Below, piece after piece: positions 18,131-27,320 of a stretch of 64,000 nt of DNA. A program made the translations under genes and the position numbers. Numbering within the stretch: position 1 is the stretch's first letter; each line of letters opens with the position of its first letter. A model generated the notes under the pieces. That model was not told where the DNA came from. It worked only from the letters and a program-made list of their open reading frames with translations, and searched no databases. Source of the DNA: Desulfatitalea sp. BRH_c12 (GTDB taxonomy: Bacteria > Desulfobacterota > Desulfobacteria > Desulfobacterales > Desulfosarcinaceae); assembly GCA_000961655.1 (NCBI GenBank), contig LADR01000013.1:175708-239707 (forward strand), written 5' to 3'.

Positions 18131-18994
18131 ATGACATCCCCCCAGACCTTGCTGACGGCCTGGAATCTGCACGCCCGCAAAGAACTCGGCCAGAACTTTC
18201 TGCGCGAACCCTCGTTGGCCGAAAAGATCGTCGATCTGGCCGGCATCGATCAAAGCGACGCCGTTCTGGAGATCGGGGCCGGATTAGGTGCCATGACCAT
18301 CCCGGCCGGGCGCCGGACGGGTAAGTTCCTGGCCGTGGAGAAAGACCGGCAACTGGTGCCGCTGCTGCGCGCCGAACTGTTGGCGCACGGTTTAGAGCAC
18401 GTGCAGGTGCGCGAACACAACATCCTGACCCTTGACCTGGCCCAGGTTGCCCAGGATTTCGGACAATCCCTGACGGTGATCGGCAACCTTCCCTACAACA
18501 TTTCGTCGCAGGTGGTGGTCAAGTTGATCCAAGAGCGTGCCGTGGTGCGGCGTGCCGTGTTGATGTTTCAAAAAGAGTTGGCCGATCGCCTGTGCGCGCC
18601 GCCCGGCAACCGGACGTACGGCCGCCTTTCGGTGATTCTGCAGTATTGCGCCGACCTGTCCGTATTACGCGACGTCAAAGCGGAGATGTTTTACCCCAAA
18701 CCCAAAGTCGGTTCCAGTGTCCTGGGCATCACCTTCAAATCGCACATCGATCCGGCTGTAGGCGACGAAGCCCTGTTCGTGCGGGTCGTCCAGGCCGCTT
18801 TTGGCCAACGCCGCAAGACCTTGCGCAACGCACTGTCCGGCGGCCTGTTGCCCCTGGACAACGCAGGTGCCCTGGCCGTGCTGGAGCAGGCCGGCATCGA
18901 TCCGCGGCGCCGCGCTGAAACGCTTGCCGTGGGTGAATTCGTACAGCTGACAGATGTGATCGCGCGCTACCTGAACGCGCGCCGGGCCCTGTAA
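18131..18994 (+). CDS. rsmA: 16S rRNA dimethyladenosine transferase RsmA (KsgA)
   Basis: 287 aa from ATG 18131 (CAGGAG upstream); the frame from 17969 crosses a repeat. N-terminal KELGQNFL, SAM-binding VLEIGAGLGAMT, catalytic NLPYNISS and the C-terminal helical domain (AFGQRRKTLRNAL) are all in place. It dimethylates two adjacent adenosines in helix 45 of 16S rRNA during 30S maturation. Confidence 0.96.
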   Translation: MTSPQTLLTAWNLHARKELGQNFLREPSLAEKIVDLAGIDQSDAVLEIGAGLGAMTIPAGRRTGKFLAVEKDRQLVPLLRAELLAHGLEHVQVREHNILTLDLAQVAQDFGQSLTVIGNLPYNISSQVVVKLIQERAVVRRAVLMFQKELADRLCAPPGNRTYGRLSVILQYCADLSVLRDVKAEMFYPKPKVGSSVLGITFKSHIDPAVGDEALFVRVVQAAFGQRRKTLRNALSGGLLPLDNAGALAVLEQAGIDPRRRAETLAVGEFVQLTDVIARYLNARRAL

Positions 18995-18999
18995 CCCGC

Positions 19000-19812
19000 C
19001 TACATGAAGATGCCGACCAACATACGTGTGGCGACCACGTAAAGAAGAAAAGCGAAAACGCGTTTCAGCTTGTCCACCGGCAAATGGTGCGCCAGCCGAA
19101 CCCCCAGCGGCGCGGTGAATACGCTTGCCGCCACGATGCCCGCCAGGGCAGGCAAATAGATGAAGCCAAGCGAATACGCCGGCAGGCTCGAGACCCCCAA
19201 CCCGTTGACCACGTAGCCAACCGTTCCGGCAATGGCGATCGGAAAACCAATTGCGGCCGACGTTCCGATTGCGCGATGAACCGGCACATTGTTCCACATC
19301 ATAAAAGGAACCGAAAGGGTCCCGCCGCCGATGCCGACCAAACTTGAAAAAATGCCGATCACATTGCCGGCGCCGAACATGGCGATTTGGCCCGGGATCT
19401 CGCGCGTCGGCTTGGGCTTTTTGCCTAACAGCATCTGGGTGGCCACGAAATACAGAAAAAGCACGAAAAAGCCCTTGAGGAAATCAGTCGGTAACCGGGC
19501 TGCAAAACAGGACCCTAAAAACGTGCCGAGCAGCACTCCTAACGTTATTTTGCGCACAATCGGCCAGTCCACCGCACCGCGCCGGTGATGGGCCATGAAG
19601 CTGGAAACGGCTGTGAACATGATGCTGGCCATCGACGACCCCAAGGCCACCTGCATGATGATACTGTGGTCCACGCCCTGCAATGCGTAGCAGTAGACAA
19701 GCATGGGAACGATCACCAGCCCACCGCCGATGCCCAGCAGTCCGGCCAGCACGCCCGCAACTGCGCCAACCGCGGTATACATTACGATTATTGTCACCAT
19801 TTCAGCGCTCAT
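19000..19812 (-). CDS. TSUP (TauE/SafE) family permease
   Basis: 270 aa, eight predicted helices in two repeats. Each half has the family signature: AGVLAGLLGIGGGLVIVPML in the first and NVIGIFSSLVGIGGGTLSVP in the second. The family exports sulfite, sulfoacetate or other organosulfur anions; the substrate is not deducible. Convergent with rsmA (5 bases between stops). In a sulfur-cycling anaerobe a sulfite or sulfonate role is plausible but unproven. Confidence 0.88.
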   Translation of the reverse strand: MSAEMVTIIVMYTAVGAVAGVLAGLLGIGGGLVIVPMLVYCYALQGVDHSIIMQVALGSSMASIMFTAVSSFMAHHRRGAVDWPIVRKITLGVLLGTFLGSCFAARLPTDFLKGFFVLFLYFVATQMLLGKKPKPTREIPGQIAMFGAGNVIGIFSSLVGIGGGTLSVPFMMWNNVPVHRAIGTSAAIGFPIAIAGTVGYVVNGLGVSSLPAYSLGFIYLPALAGIVAASVFTAPLGVRLAHHLPVDKLKRVFAFLLYVVATRMLVGIFM

Positions 19813-19902
19813 CGCTTTCCCACTCCATTCTTCTCTTCGCGGACAACCCGATTTCTATCCGTCAACGGCGGCTCAGGTCTTTTCGGTCCACATTCATCAT
19901 CT

Positions 19903-21102
19903 TCATTCAAAAATTTCCAGACGCGGCGCATCAAACAGCCCCATCAGCACTTCTTCGAAATAATCGGGCAAGTAGCGCTCCCACAAACGGATCGGCAACG
20001 CCCCGATCTCGGTTCGCGAAGAGGCTGCAAAAGCGAACATATAGGCCATCAAAAATTCGATGTTGCGCGCCAGGGGCCCGATATACTGCTGGCTCAAACG
20101 CTGCTGCATGATACGGTCCTCATGCATGCAGCGGCCGATCTCACTCTCCAGCATCTCCTGGTAGTTGCAAACGATCACTTCGATATGAACATCTTCTTCG
20201 GCGTCAAGAACAAACGCCTTGAACTGGTCATGAATATCAGCAGCGGGCATTCCGCCGGCCTGCATCCGACGACGCAACCGCTCACCCGGCGGATGGGCGA
20301 TCAACGCTTCACGATCAGGACGGTAGCGCACGATCAGATTGAGCGCATTGTAACGGCCCCGGTGTTCTTCAACCTCGATCAGTTCGCAGCGCGCAAGGTT
20401 TCGGAGCCTGGCAAGAAATTCATCCCGGAACCCATCCTCGACAATCACTTTCATGCCGGCCACATCCTGAATCACCATATTGTCAGGCAGGATCGGATGG
20501 CCCTGCCGCAGATCCATCAATAAACGGCCTTCCGCCTTCTGAAACTCTTCCACCATCTGATCGCGCGGCGTGATCAAAGCCTCCTTGGCAAGCCCAATGC
20601 TCACAGCGCGCTCGAAAGCCAGCCGATCGGCATCGTGCCGGATATTTTCAAAAAGCGCGTCGATGATGCGCCGAGCTGTTTTTTCGGCCAACCGGCGCAC
20701 CCGCTTAATTCGGCTGGACCCGATCACGCGCGGCCCCTCAGAACCCTCAGCAAAATAGAGGACCCCATGAAAAGGCGTCTCCCTGTAGAACAGACCGGGA
20801 TCGGATCGATAACCGCTAATCAACTGCTCAATGCGCGCGTTGCGAAGCGGGCAGTTGACGACAATGGCATCCTTCAGATCGGCCTTGCTCCGGGACACCC
20901 GCGCGCTGATCGGCTCCCCGGCAGGCACCTGCTGGAAAATCAGATCCGCAAACACTGGCAGATATCGGGACACATAGGCCGTATTGAAATGCACCAGACG
21001 ATTCAAGGCCTCCGCGTCCCCCGGTGAAGGCTGATTGTACATCCACCGACGGATCAGGTTCTTCAGTACATCGCGGTGCAAGAAGCTGGTGATCGAGATC
21101 AT
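19903..21102 (-). CDS. Unknown protein with RelA/SpoT-synthetase-like motifs
   Basis: 399 aa, no signal peptide. The N-terminal half (~1-180) is helical and unrecognised. Residues ~215-345 show a motif order reminiscent of the (p)ppGpp-synthetase fold: IQDVAGMKVIVEDG (like D-x-x-G-x-R-I), then HRGRYNALNLIVRY (like NGYRSLHLIV), then EDVHIEVIVCNYQEMLESEI (like VEIQIRT...WAEIEH). Several catalytic positions look altered, so it may be a divergent or inactive relative, and the match is by eye only. Weak ribosome site. Divergent from the amidase. Confidence 0.55.
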   Translation of the reverse strand: MISITSFLHRDVLKNLIRRWMYNQPSPGDAEALNRLVHFNTAYVSRYLPVFADLIFQQVPAGEPISARVSRSKADLKDAIVVNCPLRNARIEQLISGYRSDPGLFYRETPFHGVLYFAEGSEGPRVIGSSRIKRVRRLAEKTARRIIDALFENIRHDADRLAFERAVSIGLAKEALITPRDQMVEEFQKAEGRLLMDLRQGHPILPDNMVIQDVAGMKVIVEDGFRDEFLARLRNLARCELIEVEEHRGRYNALNLIVRYRPDREALIAHPPGERLRRRMQAGGMPAADIHDQFKAFVLDAEEDVHIEVIVCNYQEMLESEIGRCMHEDRIMQQRLSQQYIGPLARNIEFLMAYMFAFAASSRTEIGALPIRLWERYLPDYFEEVLMGLFDAPRLEIFE

Positions 21103-21459
21103 AAAGAAGTGGAAAGATAGTTTAAGGCCTACAGTTTAGTTCAAAGGGGTGATCGGAATTAACACCTTTATATAACGTGATAATTCCGAACGCCCCGGCC
21201 ATATTTTCCAAGTGCAACTGTATCGCATATCAAAGCGATTTTGTCCATTTTATTAAGGAGATGAGCGCAGGGCGATTACAGACGCGCAACGAGGGATGCC
21301 TTTATTCGTCGATAAGTTCCGAACCGACCATTGACACAGGTGCGCTTTCCGATTACCTATCGGCAGCTCCTGCCACAATTCAGATGCAGGCAGTACCGCT
21401 TATCGTCTTGTTGCATTGCCTGCGATGGCGATCACGGAACATCCGGTAAAAGGCAAAAC
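21103..21459. other. Divergent intergenic region
   Basis: No credible gene. AT-rich stretches at 21105-21190 presumably carry the promoter of the leftward gene; the amidase promoter should lie further right. Confidence 0.4.
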
Positions 21460-22833
21460 ATGCACCCCATAATCAACCTTTCAGCTACAGCACTTGCCAA
21501 AGCCATACGCAACAAGGATGTTTCCGCAACAGAAGTTGTAGATGCCTATCTAAATCGAATAAAAGAAGTTAACCCAAATCTGAACGCCGTTGTGCAGCTA
21601 TCAGAACAAACCGCACATGACCAGGCAGCGAAAGCCGACGCAGCGCTGGCATCAGGTGATATTTCAGGCCCGCTGCATGGGGTGCCATTTACCATAAAAG
21701 ATTCATTTGATACAGCGGGCCTGATCTCCACAGGGGGAACCAAGGGAAGAGCAAACTTTGTGCCCTCCAAAGATGCTTCAATTGTCAGCCGCTTACGTGC
21801 CGCTGGCGCTATACTGCTGGGTAAGACCAACACCTCGGAATTGACGCTCTCCTACGAAACCAACAACTTAATATACGGCCAGACGAACAATCCTTATGAT
21901 CTTTCACGGTCTCCTGGTGGAAGCAGTGGCGGACCTGCGGCCATCGTGGCCGCTTGCGGATCTGCATTTGATATCGGAAGTGATTACGGCGGAAGTCTTC
22001 GATACCCCTCTCATTGCTGTGGCATTGCCACAATCAAGCCCACTTCAGGGCGTGTGCCACGCACAGGGCACATTCTCTCTTTTGGTGGTGTGTTGGACTC
22101 TTTCCAACAGATGGGCCCCATGGCACGGTTCGTGGACGACCTGTCGCTGGTTCTTCCGATTATCGCCGGGCCTGACGATATCGATCCTGGTATCGTTCCA
22201 ATGGTACTTGCTGACCCAAAAAAGGTGAATCTGAAAAGTCTCAGGGTTGCTTTCCATGCAGACAACGGAATCATTGCGCCTTCATCGGAAACAGACAAAG
22301 TGGTTCGGCAGGCAGCAGCACTCTTAGGCGATGCAGGTTTAATCATAACGGAGATACGCCCAACAGGTATTGAGCAGTCTTACGATCTGATGATTGCGCT
22401 ATTATCTTCAGACGGTGGTGTTTCGATCCGAAGATTGCTGCAGGACGCCGCTACAAAGGCACATACCCTCCCGTGGTTGGGGCTCGCAAAACCTATGGAT
22501 GCTACTCAGTTCGATACCCTGATGATGACATGGTGCCGATTTCGCAGCACCCTGTTGTCATTCTTTAAAGACTATGACGTGATTCTTAGTCCTGTAAATG
22601 CCTTTCCGGCCATGCCGCACGGATCATTGAATGCTGATTTGGAGGCGTTCAGTTATACCATGACGTATAACCTGACAGGATGGCCTGCGGCTGTTGTACG
22701 TGGCGGCACATCCCCTAATGGGCTTCCCATTGGCGTGCAAATTGTTGCCCATCCATGGCGGGAAGACGTTGCATTGGCAGTTGCCGAATTCCTTGAAAAA
22801 GCCCTCGGAGGATTTCAACCAGCGCCGATATAG
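21460..22833 (+). CDS. Amidase-signature family hydrolase
   Basis: 457 aa from ATG 21460 (AAAGG upstream); the frame from 21331 lacks support. The Ser-cisSer-Lys triad of the amidase signature is visible: K80 (PFTIKDSFD), S155 (SPGGSSGGPAA) and nucleophile S179 (GSDYGGSLR). Length and motifs are those of GatA-like amidases, but no gatB/gatC neighbours are present and the C-terminus fits a free-standing amidase better. It would hydrolyse an amide to carboxylate and ammonia; substrate unknown. Confidence 0.9.
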   Translation: MHPIINLSATALAKAIRNKDVSATEVVDAYLNRIKEVNPNLNAVVQLSEQTAHDQAAKADAALASGDISGPLHGVPFTIKDSFDTAGLISTGGTKGRANFVPSKDASIVSRLRAAGAILLGKTNTSELTLSYETNNLIYGQTNNPYDLSRSPGGSSGGPAAIVAACGSAFDIGSDYGGSLRYPSHCCGIATIKPTSGRVPRTGHILSFGGVLDSFQQMGPMARFVDDLSLVLPIIAGPDDIDPGIVPMVLADPKKVNLKSLRVAFHADNGIIAPSSETDKVVRQAAALLGDAGLIITEIRPTGIEQSYDLMIALLSSDGGVSIRRLLQDAATKAHTLPWLGLAKPMDATQFDTLMMTWCRFRSTLLSFFKDYDVILSPVNAFPAMPHGSLNADLEAFSYTMTYNLTGWPAAVVRGGTSPNGLPIGVQIVAHPWREDVALAVAEFLEKALGGFQPAPI

Positions 22834-22997
22834 AAATAAATAGCCGAACCCATTACTGGGTGGTTGCAAAAAAGTCGCGCAGTACAGAGCCTTGGTGTTC
22901 TTTATAGAGAAAGTATAACAATTCACGCGTGCGGTTGCGAAGGACTGGCGTGCTTTCCCGGAGGTTCCCTATTTGGTTGTCAGTCACTATCGCGCGC

Positions 22998-23020
22998 CGA
23001 ACAGTTCAACCGTTCGGCAA
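22998..23020. promoter_or_regulatory. Inverted repeat upstream of a conserved hypothetical gene
   Basis: GCCGAAC-N9-GTTCGGC, a perfect 7-bp dyad ending 17 bases before the ATG at 23038. It could be an operator or a translation-controlling hairpin. I considered an integron attC site but the arms are too close together. Confidence 0.35.
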
Positions 23021-23037
23021 TTAATCAAGGGATAGAT

Positions 23038-23544
23038 ATGAAGCCGAAGAGGGTCGAGGTCAATGATCTGATGCAACAGGGCTACATTTATTTATTGACC
23101 GAGCCGATCGGCCGAAATTTCCATCCGGATTTTAGCCCCGAGCTAACACCGAAAGAGATGCTCGAACTTGGCGTTTTCGGCGGGAAGTACATGACGGACT
23201 GCACTGCGGAATTCCCACCCGACTGGTTCACCAACGCCAAGCTCAGTCCCGAACGTCACGACCCGCGGTTGAACTATTTCAGCGTAAGCGCGGCCCAGCC
23301 ACTCTCTTACTGGCAACAGAAGGGGTGGATCTATCGGGAAGATCCGCGCGGTTGGTTTCAGTGGTATTGCCGGTATTACATGGGCCGGCGTTGTCCGGAC
23401 GACGACCGTCAGATCAAACGCTGGCGCGCATTTCGACGACATGTTGCGCAGGTGAAGAAGCACTGCCGCTGCGGTGACCGGAATTGCCGTCCCCGTCAGC
23501 GCCAGGCGTTGCTCCAGTGGGCGTATGATTCCCGGAGCATATAA
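23038..23544 (+). CDS. Conserved hypothetical protein
   Basis: 168 aa from ATG 23038 with AAGGG upstream. The segment LTPKEMLELGVFGGKYMTDC followed by EFPPDWF...AKLSPERHDPRLNYF has the look of a conserved family in diverse bacteria and plants; no catalytic motif is assigned. The C-terminus is rich in Arg, Cys and Trp (CRYYMGRRCPDDDRQIKRWR, HCRCGDRNCRPRQRQALLQW), possibly nucleic-acid or metal binding. No signal peptide. Stands alone in the accessory patch. Confidence 0.75.
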   Translation: MKPKRVEVNDLMQQGYIYLLTEPIGRNFHPDFSPELTPKEMLELGVFGGKYMTDCTAEFPPDWFTNAKLSPERHDPRLNYFSVSAAQPLSYWQQKGWIYREDPRGWFQWYCRYYMGRRCPDDDRQIKRWRAFRRHVAQVKKHCRCGDRNCRPRQRQALLQWAYDSRSI

Positions 23545-23688
23545 CGGCCGCGCCGAACATGACGCTGCAGCAGACGCGGCCGCGATCCTGATTTCTGAAA
23601 GTTCACTAACTCACAGCGGACGACTCTGTTAGGCTCAATCGGTGGCAGTTGCTGATAAACCATCGGCAGGAAAACAATAGGAGAATAA

Positions 23689-23859
23689 ATGTCCTGACGC
23701 TGCCCTAATGCAAAAATGGAAACGACGATATGCTGATTCGGTGCGTTTGCGGATTTGAGCATGACGCGCTATCCTGCTAATTGAAAATTTCAACAGTGGC
23801 TGTCAGCAAAACATGCAGCGCTGAGATTGCAGCCAAAGAAGAGTATTAAACTAGAATAA
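23689..23859 (+). pseudogene. Decayed first copy of the 58-aa ORF
   Basis: It aligns base for base with the ORF at 23977-24153, including GGAG and ATG, but reads ATG TCC TGA because of an indel near the start. Later indels also disrupt the frame. Evidence that the unit was duplicated and one copy lost coding capacity. Confidence 0.6.
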
Positions 23860-23976
23860 GTTAAAAAGTTAAGGGCGTCCCCTATCGATTACTATCTCAC
23901 AGCGCGGTCGCCCCTGTTAAGCTCAATCGGTGGCAGTTGCTGATAAACCATGCGCAGGAAAGCAATAGGAGAATAA

Positions 23977-24153
23977 ATGTCCTTGAGCTGCCCTCAATAC
24001 AAAAATGAAAACGACGATATGATGATTCGGTGCATTTACGGATTTGAGCATGACCGCGCTGGCCCGCCAAGGAAAATTTCAACAGTGGCTGTCAGCAAAC
24101 CAGTAAGATGCGGCGCTGAGATTGCGGCCAAAGAAGAGTATAAACTGAAATAA
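23977..24153 (+). CDS. 58-residue unknown protein in the tandem repeat
   Basis: Complete ORF with a good ribosome site (AGGAG, 7-base spacing). Sequence features: N-terminal SLSCPQYKNENDDMMIRCIY, a Pro/Arg patch (RAGPPRK), another Cys, and a Lys-rich end. No signal peptide or membrane segment. It resembles nothing I know. The neighbouring decayed copy implies that the nucleotide unit rather than the protein may be what is maintained, so coding status is uncertain. Confidence 0.4.
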   Translation: MSLSCPQYKNENDDMMIRCIYGFEHDRAGPPRKISTVAVSKPVRCGAEIAAKEEYKLK

Positions 24154-24166
24154 GTTAAAAAGTTAA

Positions 24167-24219
24167 GGGCGTCCCTGATTGCTCCCTGATTGCTCCCAAG
24201 GGCGTCCCTGATTGCTCCC
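24167..24219. repeat. 20-bp direct repeats
   Basis: GGGCGTCCCTGATTGCTCCC occurs at 24167-24186 and 24200-24219, with an extra TGATTGCTCCC between. A related AAGGGCGTCCC ends each unit of the tandem duplication. It looks like a local slippage or recombination product. Confidence 0.6.
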
Positions 24220-24335
24220 AATGCGGTTCTGTCCTATTTTGGCGAAAAATCAGGAGCAGCGCGAAAGCTCGGACGGCGAGGAGCATGCCGCCCGTGACAC
24301 ATGCGTTATTATCTACCTACAACTGGAGAAAAAGA

Positions 24336-24887
24336 ATGAATGCAAGCCTAATTTTAGTTGACCTTCAGAACGACTATTTCGTTGGTGGTAAAATGGAGCT
24401 TGTACATATCAAACAAGCTGCTGAAAATGCACAACAGCTATTGAGGACATTTCGAAGCAAGAATCTGCCGATAATCCATATTCAACATATATCAGCTCGT
24501 CCAGGTGCTACTTTCTTTTTGCCAAATACAAAAGGCGTAGAGATAAATGAAATGGTATCTCCTATAAAGGGTGAAAAAGTTGTGAACAAAAGCTACCCAA
24601 ACAGCTTTCGTGAAACAGAGCTTTTGGAAATACTGAAAAAGACTGAAAAAGATACTGTTGTCATTTGTGGAGCGATGAGCCACATGTGTGTTGATGCGAC
24701 AACGCGCGCCGCATTTGATTATGGTTTTAACTGTGTTGTTGTTGAAGATGCCTGTGCAACAAGAGATTTGGTTTTCAAAGACAAAACTGTGAAAGCATCA
24801 GATGTCCACGCATCATTTATGGCCGCATTATCTGTACCGTACGCACAGGTGCTTACTACCAAGCAAACATTAAAAAAATTGGCTTAA
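24336..24887 (+). CDS. Isochorismatase-like cysteine hydrolase
   Basis: 183 aa from ATG 24336 (GGAG upstream). The catalytic triad of the family is present: D9 (LVDLQNDY), K85 (VVNKSYPNSF) and C118 (GAMSHMCVDATTRAAFD), with the cis-peptide-type GAM preceding it. The family includes nicotinamidases, ureidoacrylate and other amide hydrolases; the substrate cannot be assigned. The coding sequence is visibly more AT-rich than its neighbours, suggesting acquisition. The next gene starts 1 base after its stop. Confidence 0.88.
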   Translation: MNASLILVDLQNDYFVGGKMELVHIKQAAENAQQLLRTFRSKNLPIIHIQHISARPGATFFLPNTKGVEINEMVSPIKGEKVVNKSYPNSFRETELLEILKKTEKDTVVICGAMSHMCVDATTRAAFDYGFNCVVVEDACATRDLVFKDKTVKASDVHASFMAALSVPYAQVLTTKQTLKKLA

Positions 24888-24888
24888 C

Positions 24889-26319
24889 ATGGGCATTAAG
24901 AGGATTATGCAAGTTGGGGAACTATATGATCGAAACACAACATACCCAACGCCTATTGCCTGGCGAACCTGGGCAATCGCCGCAGTCGCAGGCGCTGGCG
25001 CGTTCATGGCAATGCTCGATTCCACCGTGGCGAACCTTGCCATTGAATCTATTCGAGTGGATTTGGGGTCGACGCTTTCTGCGGTACAATGGGTAGCCAC
25101 GGGATACCTTTGCGCTTTGGCGGTTTCGCTGCCTGCAGCCGGATGGATGGGAACCCGTTACGGATATGGGCGAGTGTGGGCAGCGAGTCTGTTCTTTTTT
25201 GTGGTGACCTCCGCCTTGTGTGCGCTGGCTCCCGGTCCTTTGACACTCATTACTGCGCGCCTCTTGCAAGGGCTTGCTGGAGGAGTGATGGTGCCGGCAG
25301 GTCAGGCCGTGATCGGTTCAACCGTTGCGAAACAACAGCTTGGTCGAATTATGGGCGTTCTCGGGCTTGTCGTGGCTCTTGGTCCTGCCATAGGGCCGGC
25401 TGTTGGTGGTGTACTCCTTGAATCCTTCTCATGGCGCTGGCTATTTTGGATCAATGTCCCCTTTGGCATTATTGCTCTTATCGCTGCCCATCATCTCGTC
25501 CCTGGTGGCGCTATGAACACTGATCGCGTCATGAATTTCAAGGCCTTAATGCGCATTGGCATCGGTTTGCCCCTGTTACTTTATGGAGCCACCGAAATAG
25601 GTGGCGCCGGTTTTACATGGATCACTGGTGGAATCGTTCTTATCGGCGCGGTGTTGGTCACCATTTTCGTCGCTGAATCACTGAAAAGCCGAAACCCGCT
25701 GATCGATTTGCGCCTGTTTCATCGAAAATCATTCACATCGGCCACTACCACGACAGCGCTCACGGGAGCGAACATGTATGGAGGGCTCCTGCTTGTGCCT
25801 TTATACCTACAACTCGTGTTGGGTCAGAGCGTAGCCGAAACTGGGGTGATGCTTTTGGTGATGGGGTTGGGGAGTGCCCTCGTTTTACCGATAGCCGGTG
25901 CACTGACGGACCGTCATGGCGCCGGGATTGTCTCTTTTACAGGAGCTGTCTTATTACTTGTAAGCACTGTGCCGTTTCTTGCACCGAGCATGCTGTCGGA
26001 TCCTATTTTGGTAATTGCCCTTGCCATCCGCGGCATGGGCCTGGCTCTCGCACAGATGCCTGCAATGACCGCGGCTTATACAGCTGTTTTCGCTAAGGAG
26101 ATGGGAGACGCATCGACGATAGTGAACATCGCTCAGCGGGTAGGGGGTGCGGTGGGCGCAGTTAGCGTGGTCATCATCTTGCAGCAAGTCAGTACAAGCG
26201 CAATGGCGGACGGTCATATTTGGGCGGTCGGATTGCTGGTTATTATCTCCTTATTTACGCTGGCAAGCGCGGCATCTTTCAGCCACCGACCGAAATCACA
26301 ACTGACCCATAGAGGATAA
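24889..26319 (+). CDS. MFS multidrug exporter, DHA2 (14-TM) family
   Basis: 476 aa, 14 hydrophobic segments. DHA2 hallmarks: MLDSTVANLAIESI in helix 1, WVATGYLCALAV in helix 2, and the antiporter motif C LGPAIGPAVGGVLLE in helix 5. It would exchange protons for drugs or organic cations at the inner membrane. Start 24889 follows the isochorismatase stop directly; ATG 24907 with AAGAGG is an alternative. Co-transcription with the hydrolase is likely. Confidence 0.9.
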   Translation: MGIKRIMQVGELYDRNTTYPTPIAWRTWAIAAVAGAGAFMAMLDSTVANLAIESIRVDLGSTLSAVQWVATGYLCALAVSLPAAGWMGTRYGYGRVWAASLFFFVVTSALCALAPGPLTLITARLLQGLAGGVMVPAGQAVIGSTVAKQQLGRIMGVLGLVVALGPAIGPAVGGVLLESFSWRWLFWINVPFGIIALIAAHHLVPGGAMNTDRVMNFKALMRIGIGLPLLLYGATEIGGAGFTWITGGIVLIGAVLVTIFVAESLKSRNPLIDLRLFHRKSFTSATTTTALTGANMYGGLLLVPLYLQLVLGQSVAETGVMLLVMGLGSALVLPIAGALTDRHGAGIVSFTGAVLLLVSTVPFLAPSMLSDPILVIALAIRGMGLALAQMPAMTAAYTAVFAKEMGDASTIVNIAQRVGGAVGAVSVVIILQQVSTSAMADGHIWAVGLLVIISLFTLASAASFSHRPKSQLTHRG

Positions 26320-26440
26320 ATTCTGGCTTCAATTTGCACCGGATCGCTGAGACCGCCGCACCAAAAGACAAATTCTTTTGCTGCAGAACAAGTGAAAGCT
26401 ACTCACGACATTCTGTATTTGCAGGCTAACGAGAGGTGAT

Positions 26441-26995
26441 ATGTCTTCTGAATGGGAAAAAATGCTTAGAGGGGAGCTATATAATCCCCTTGATGGAGAG
26501 CTGGTCCGCGCGCGCGACCGCGCAAGGGACCTCTGCCAGGATCTCAATCTGACCCGCGCGGGGCAGTTGGAAGAACGCAGGCGCATTCTACGCCAGCTGT
26601 TCGGCCAGGGCGGCGATACCGTTTGGATGCAACCGCCGTTCTTCTGCGATTATGGACGGAATATTGAACTCGGCGAGCGGGTGTTCTTTAACTTTAATTG
26701 CGTCGTGCTTGACGTAGCGCGCGTCACCATTGGGAACTTTACGCTCTTTGGTCCGGCTGTTCAGATCTACACAGCAACCCACCCTTTCGATGCGGAACTT
26801 CGCCGTAGCCAAGAGTTCGCGAAGCCGATTGAGATCGGCTCCGACGTGTGGGTCGGCGGCGGAGCGATCATTTGTCCGGACGTGCGGATCGGCTCGCGCG
26901 CCGTGATCGGGGCTGGGAGTGTCGTGACGAGGGATATTCCTGACGGCGTGTTCGCGGCCGGCAATCCCTGCCGCGTGATCCGCAGTATTGCTTAG
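26441..26995 (+). CDS. Maltose/galactoside-type O-acetyltransferase
   Basis: 184 aa, ATG 26441 with GAGAGG upstream. N-terminal Mac domain (EKMLRGELYNPLDGELVRAR) followed by a left-handed beta helix with hexapeptide turns (IGSDVWVGGGAIICPDVRIG). The active-site His sits in the HPF motif (TATHPFDAE). Transfers acetyl from acetyl-CoA to a sugar hydroxyl, often as detoxification of sugars. Next to an efflux pump, a detoxification role is possible. Confidence 0.9.
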   Translation: MSSEWEKMLRGELYNPLDGELVRARDRARDLCQDLNLTRAGQLEERRRILRQLFGQGGDTVWMQPPFFCDYGRNIELGERVFFNFNCVVLDVARVTIGNFTLFGPAVQIYTATHPFDAELRRSQEFAKPIEIGSDVWVGGGAIICPDVRIGSRAVIGAGSVVTRDIPDGVFAAGNPCRVIRSIA

Positions 26996-27008
26996 ATCTG
27001 GTGAGAGC

Positions 27009-27320
27009 ATGTCAATTCCTCAATTGAAGGCGCTGGAGAGCGGCCATGCCCCTGTTAATGGCATCAATATGTACTACGAAGTGCATGGTTGCGGGGACGG
27101 GATTCCGCTTGTCCTGCTGCATGGCGGTGGGTCGACGATTGAAGTCACTTTCAGCAGAGTGCTCCCGGTTTTTGCCAGCAGCCGGCGGGTCATCGCTGCA
27201 GAGGAACAGGGGCACGGCCGCACGAGCGATCGCGATGCACCCGTTACTTCTACAAGGATTCGCAGGGCGGGCCGCCTTGAGGTTGCAAATCCATTTTACT
27301 TCTGTTTGAATAGTGAATAA
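27009..27320 (+). pseudogene. Truncated alpha/beta hydrolase
   Basis: The 103-aa frame starts like a full alpha/beta hydrolase: GINMYYEVHG, the oxyanion segment LVLLHGGGST, and RVIAAEEQGHGRTSDRDAPV. It then loses similarity after residue ~80 and stops, long before the GxSxG nucleophile elbow (expected near residue 100) and the catalytic His. The intact family is ~260-280 aa. Read as a deletion or frameshift remnant. Confidence 0.7.

Larger units (their letters stand above)
23608..24175. repeat. ~288-bp tandem duplication
   Basis: Two adjacent, clearly homologous units: 23608-23882 and 23896-24175. Both start CTCACAGCG, contain GCTCAATCGGTGGCAGTTGC and AATAGGAGAATAAATG, and end AGTTAAAAAGTTAAGGGCGT CCC. 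They differ by scattered substitutions and small indels, so the duplication is not brand new. Unit 2 keeps an open frame; unit 1 does not. Confidence 0.85.

Noticed and set aside
22913..23037. Possible plus-strand attC site before the gene at 23038
   Set aside because: The TATAAC and GTTCGGC boxes are present, but the arms do not pair in attC fashion; the clear dyad is only 23 bp long.
23541..23590. TAACGGCCGCG...CGCGGCCG palindrome after the gene at 23038
   Set aside because: Looks cassette-like, but there is no GTT core at the far end. Probably a simple hairpin.
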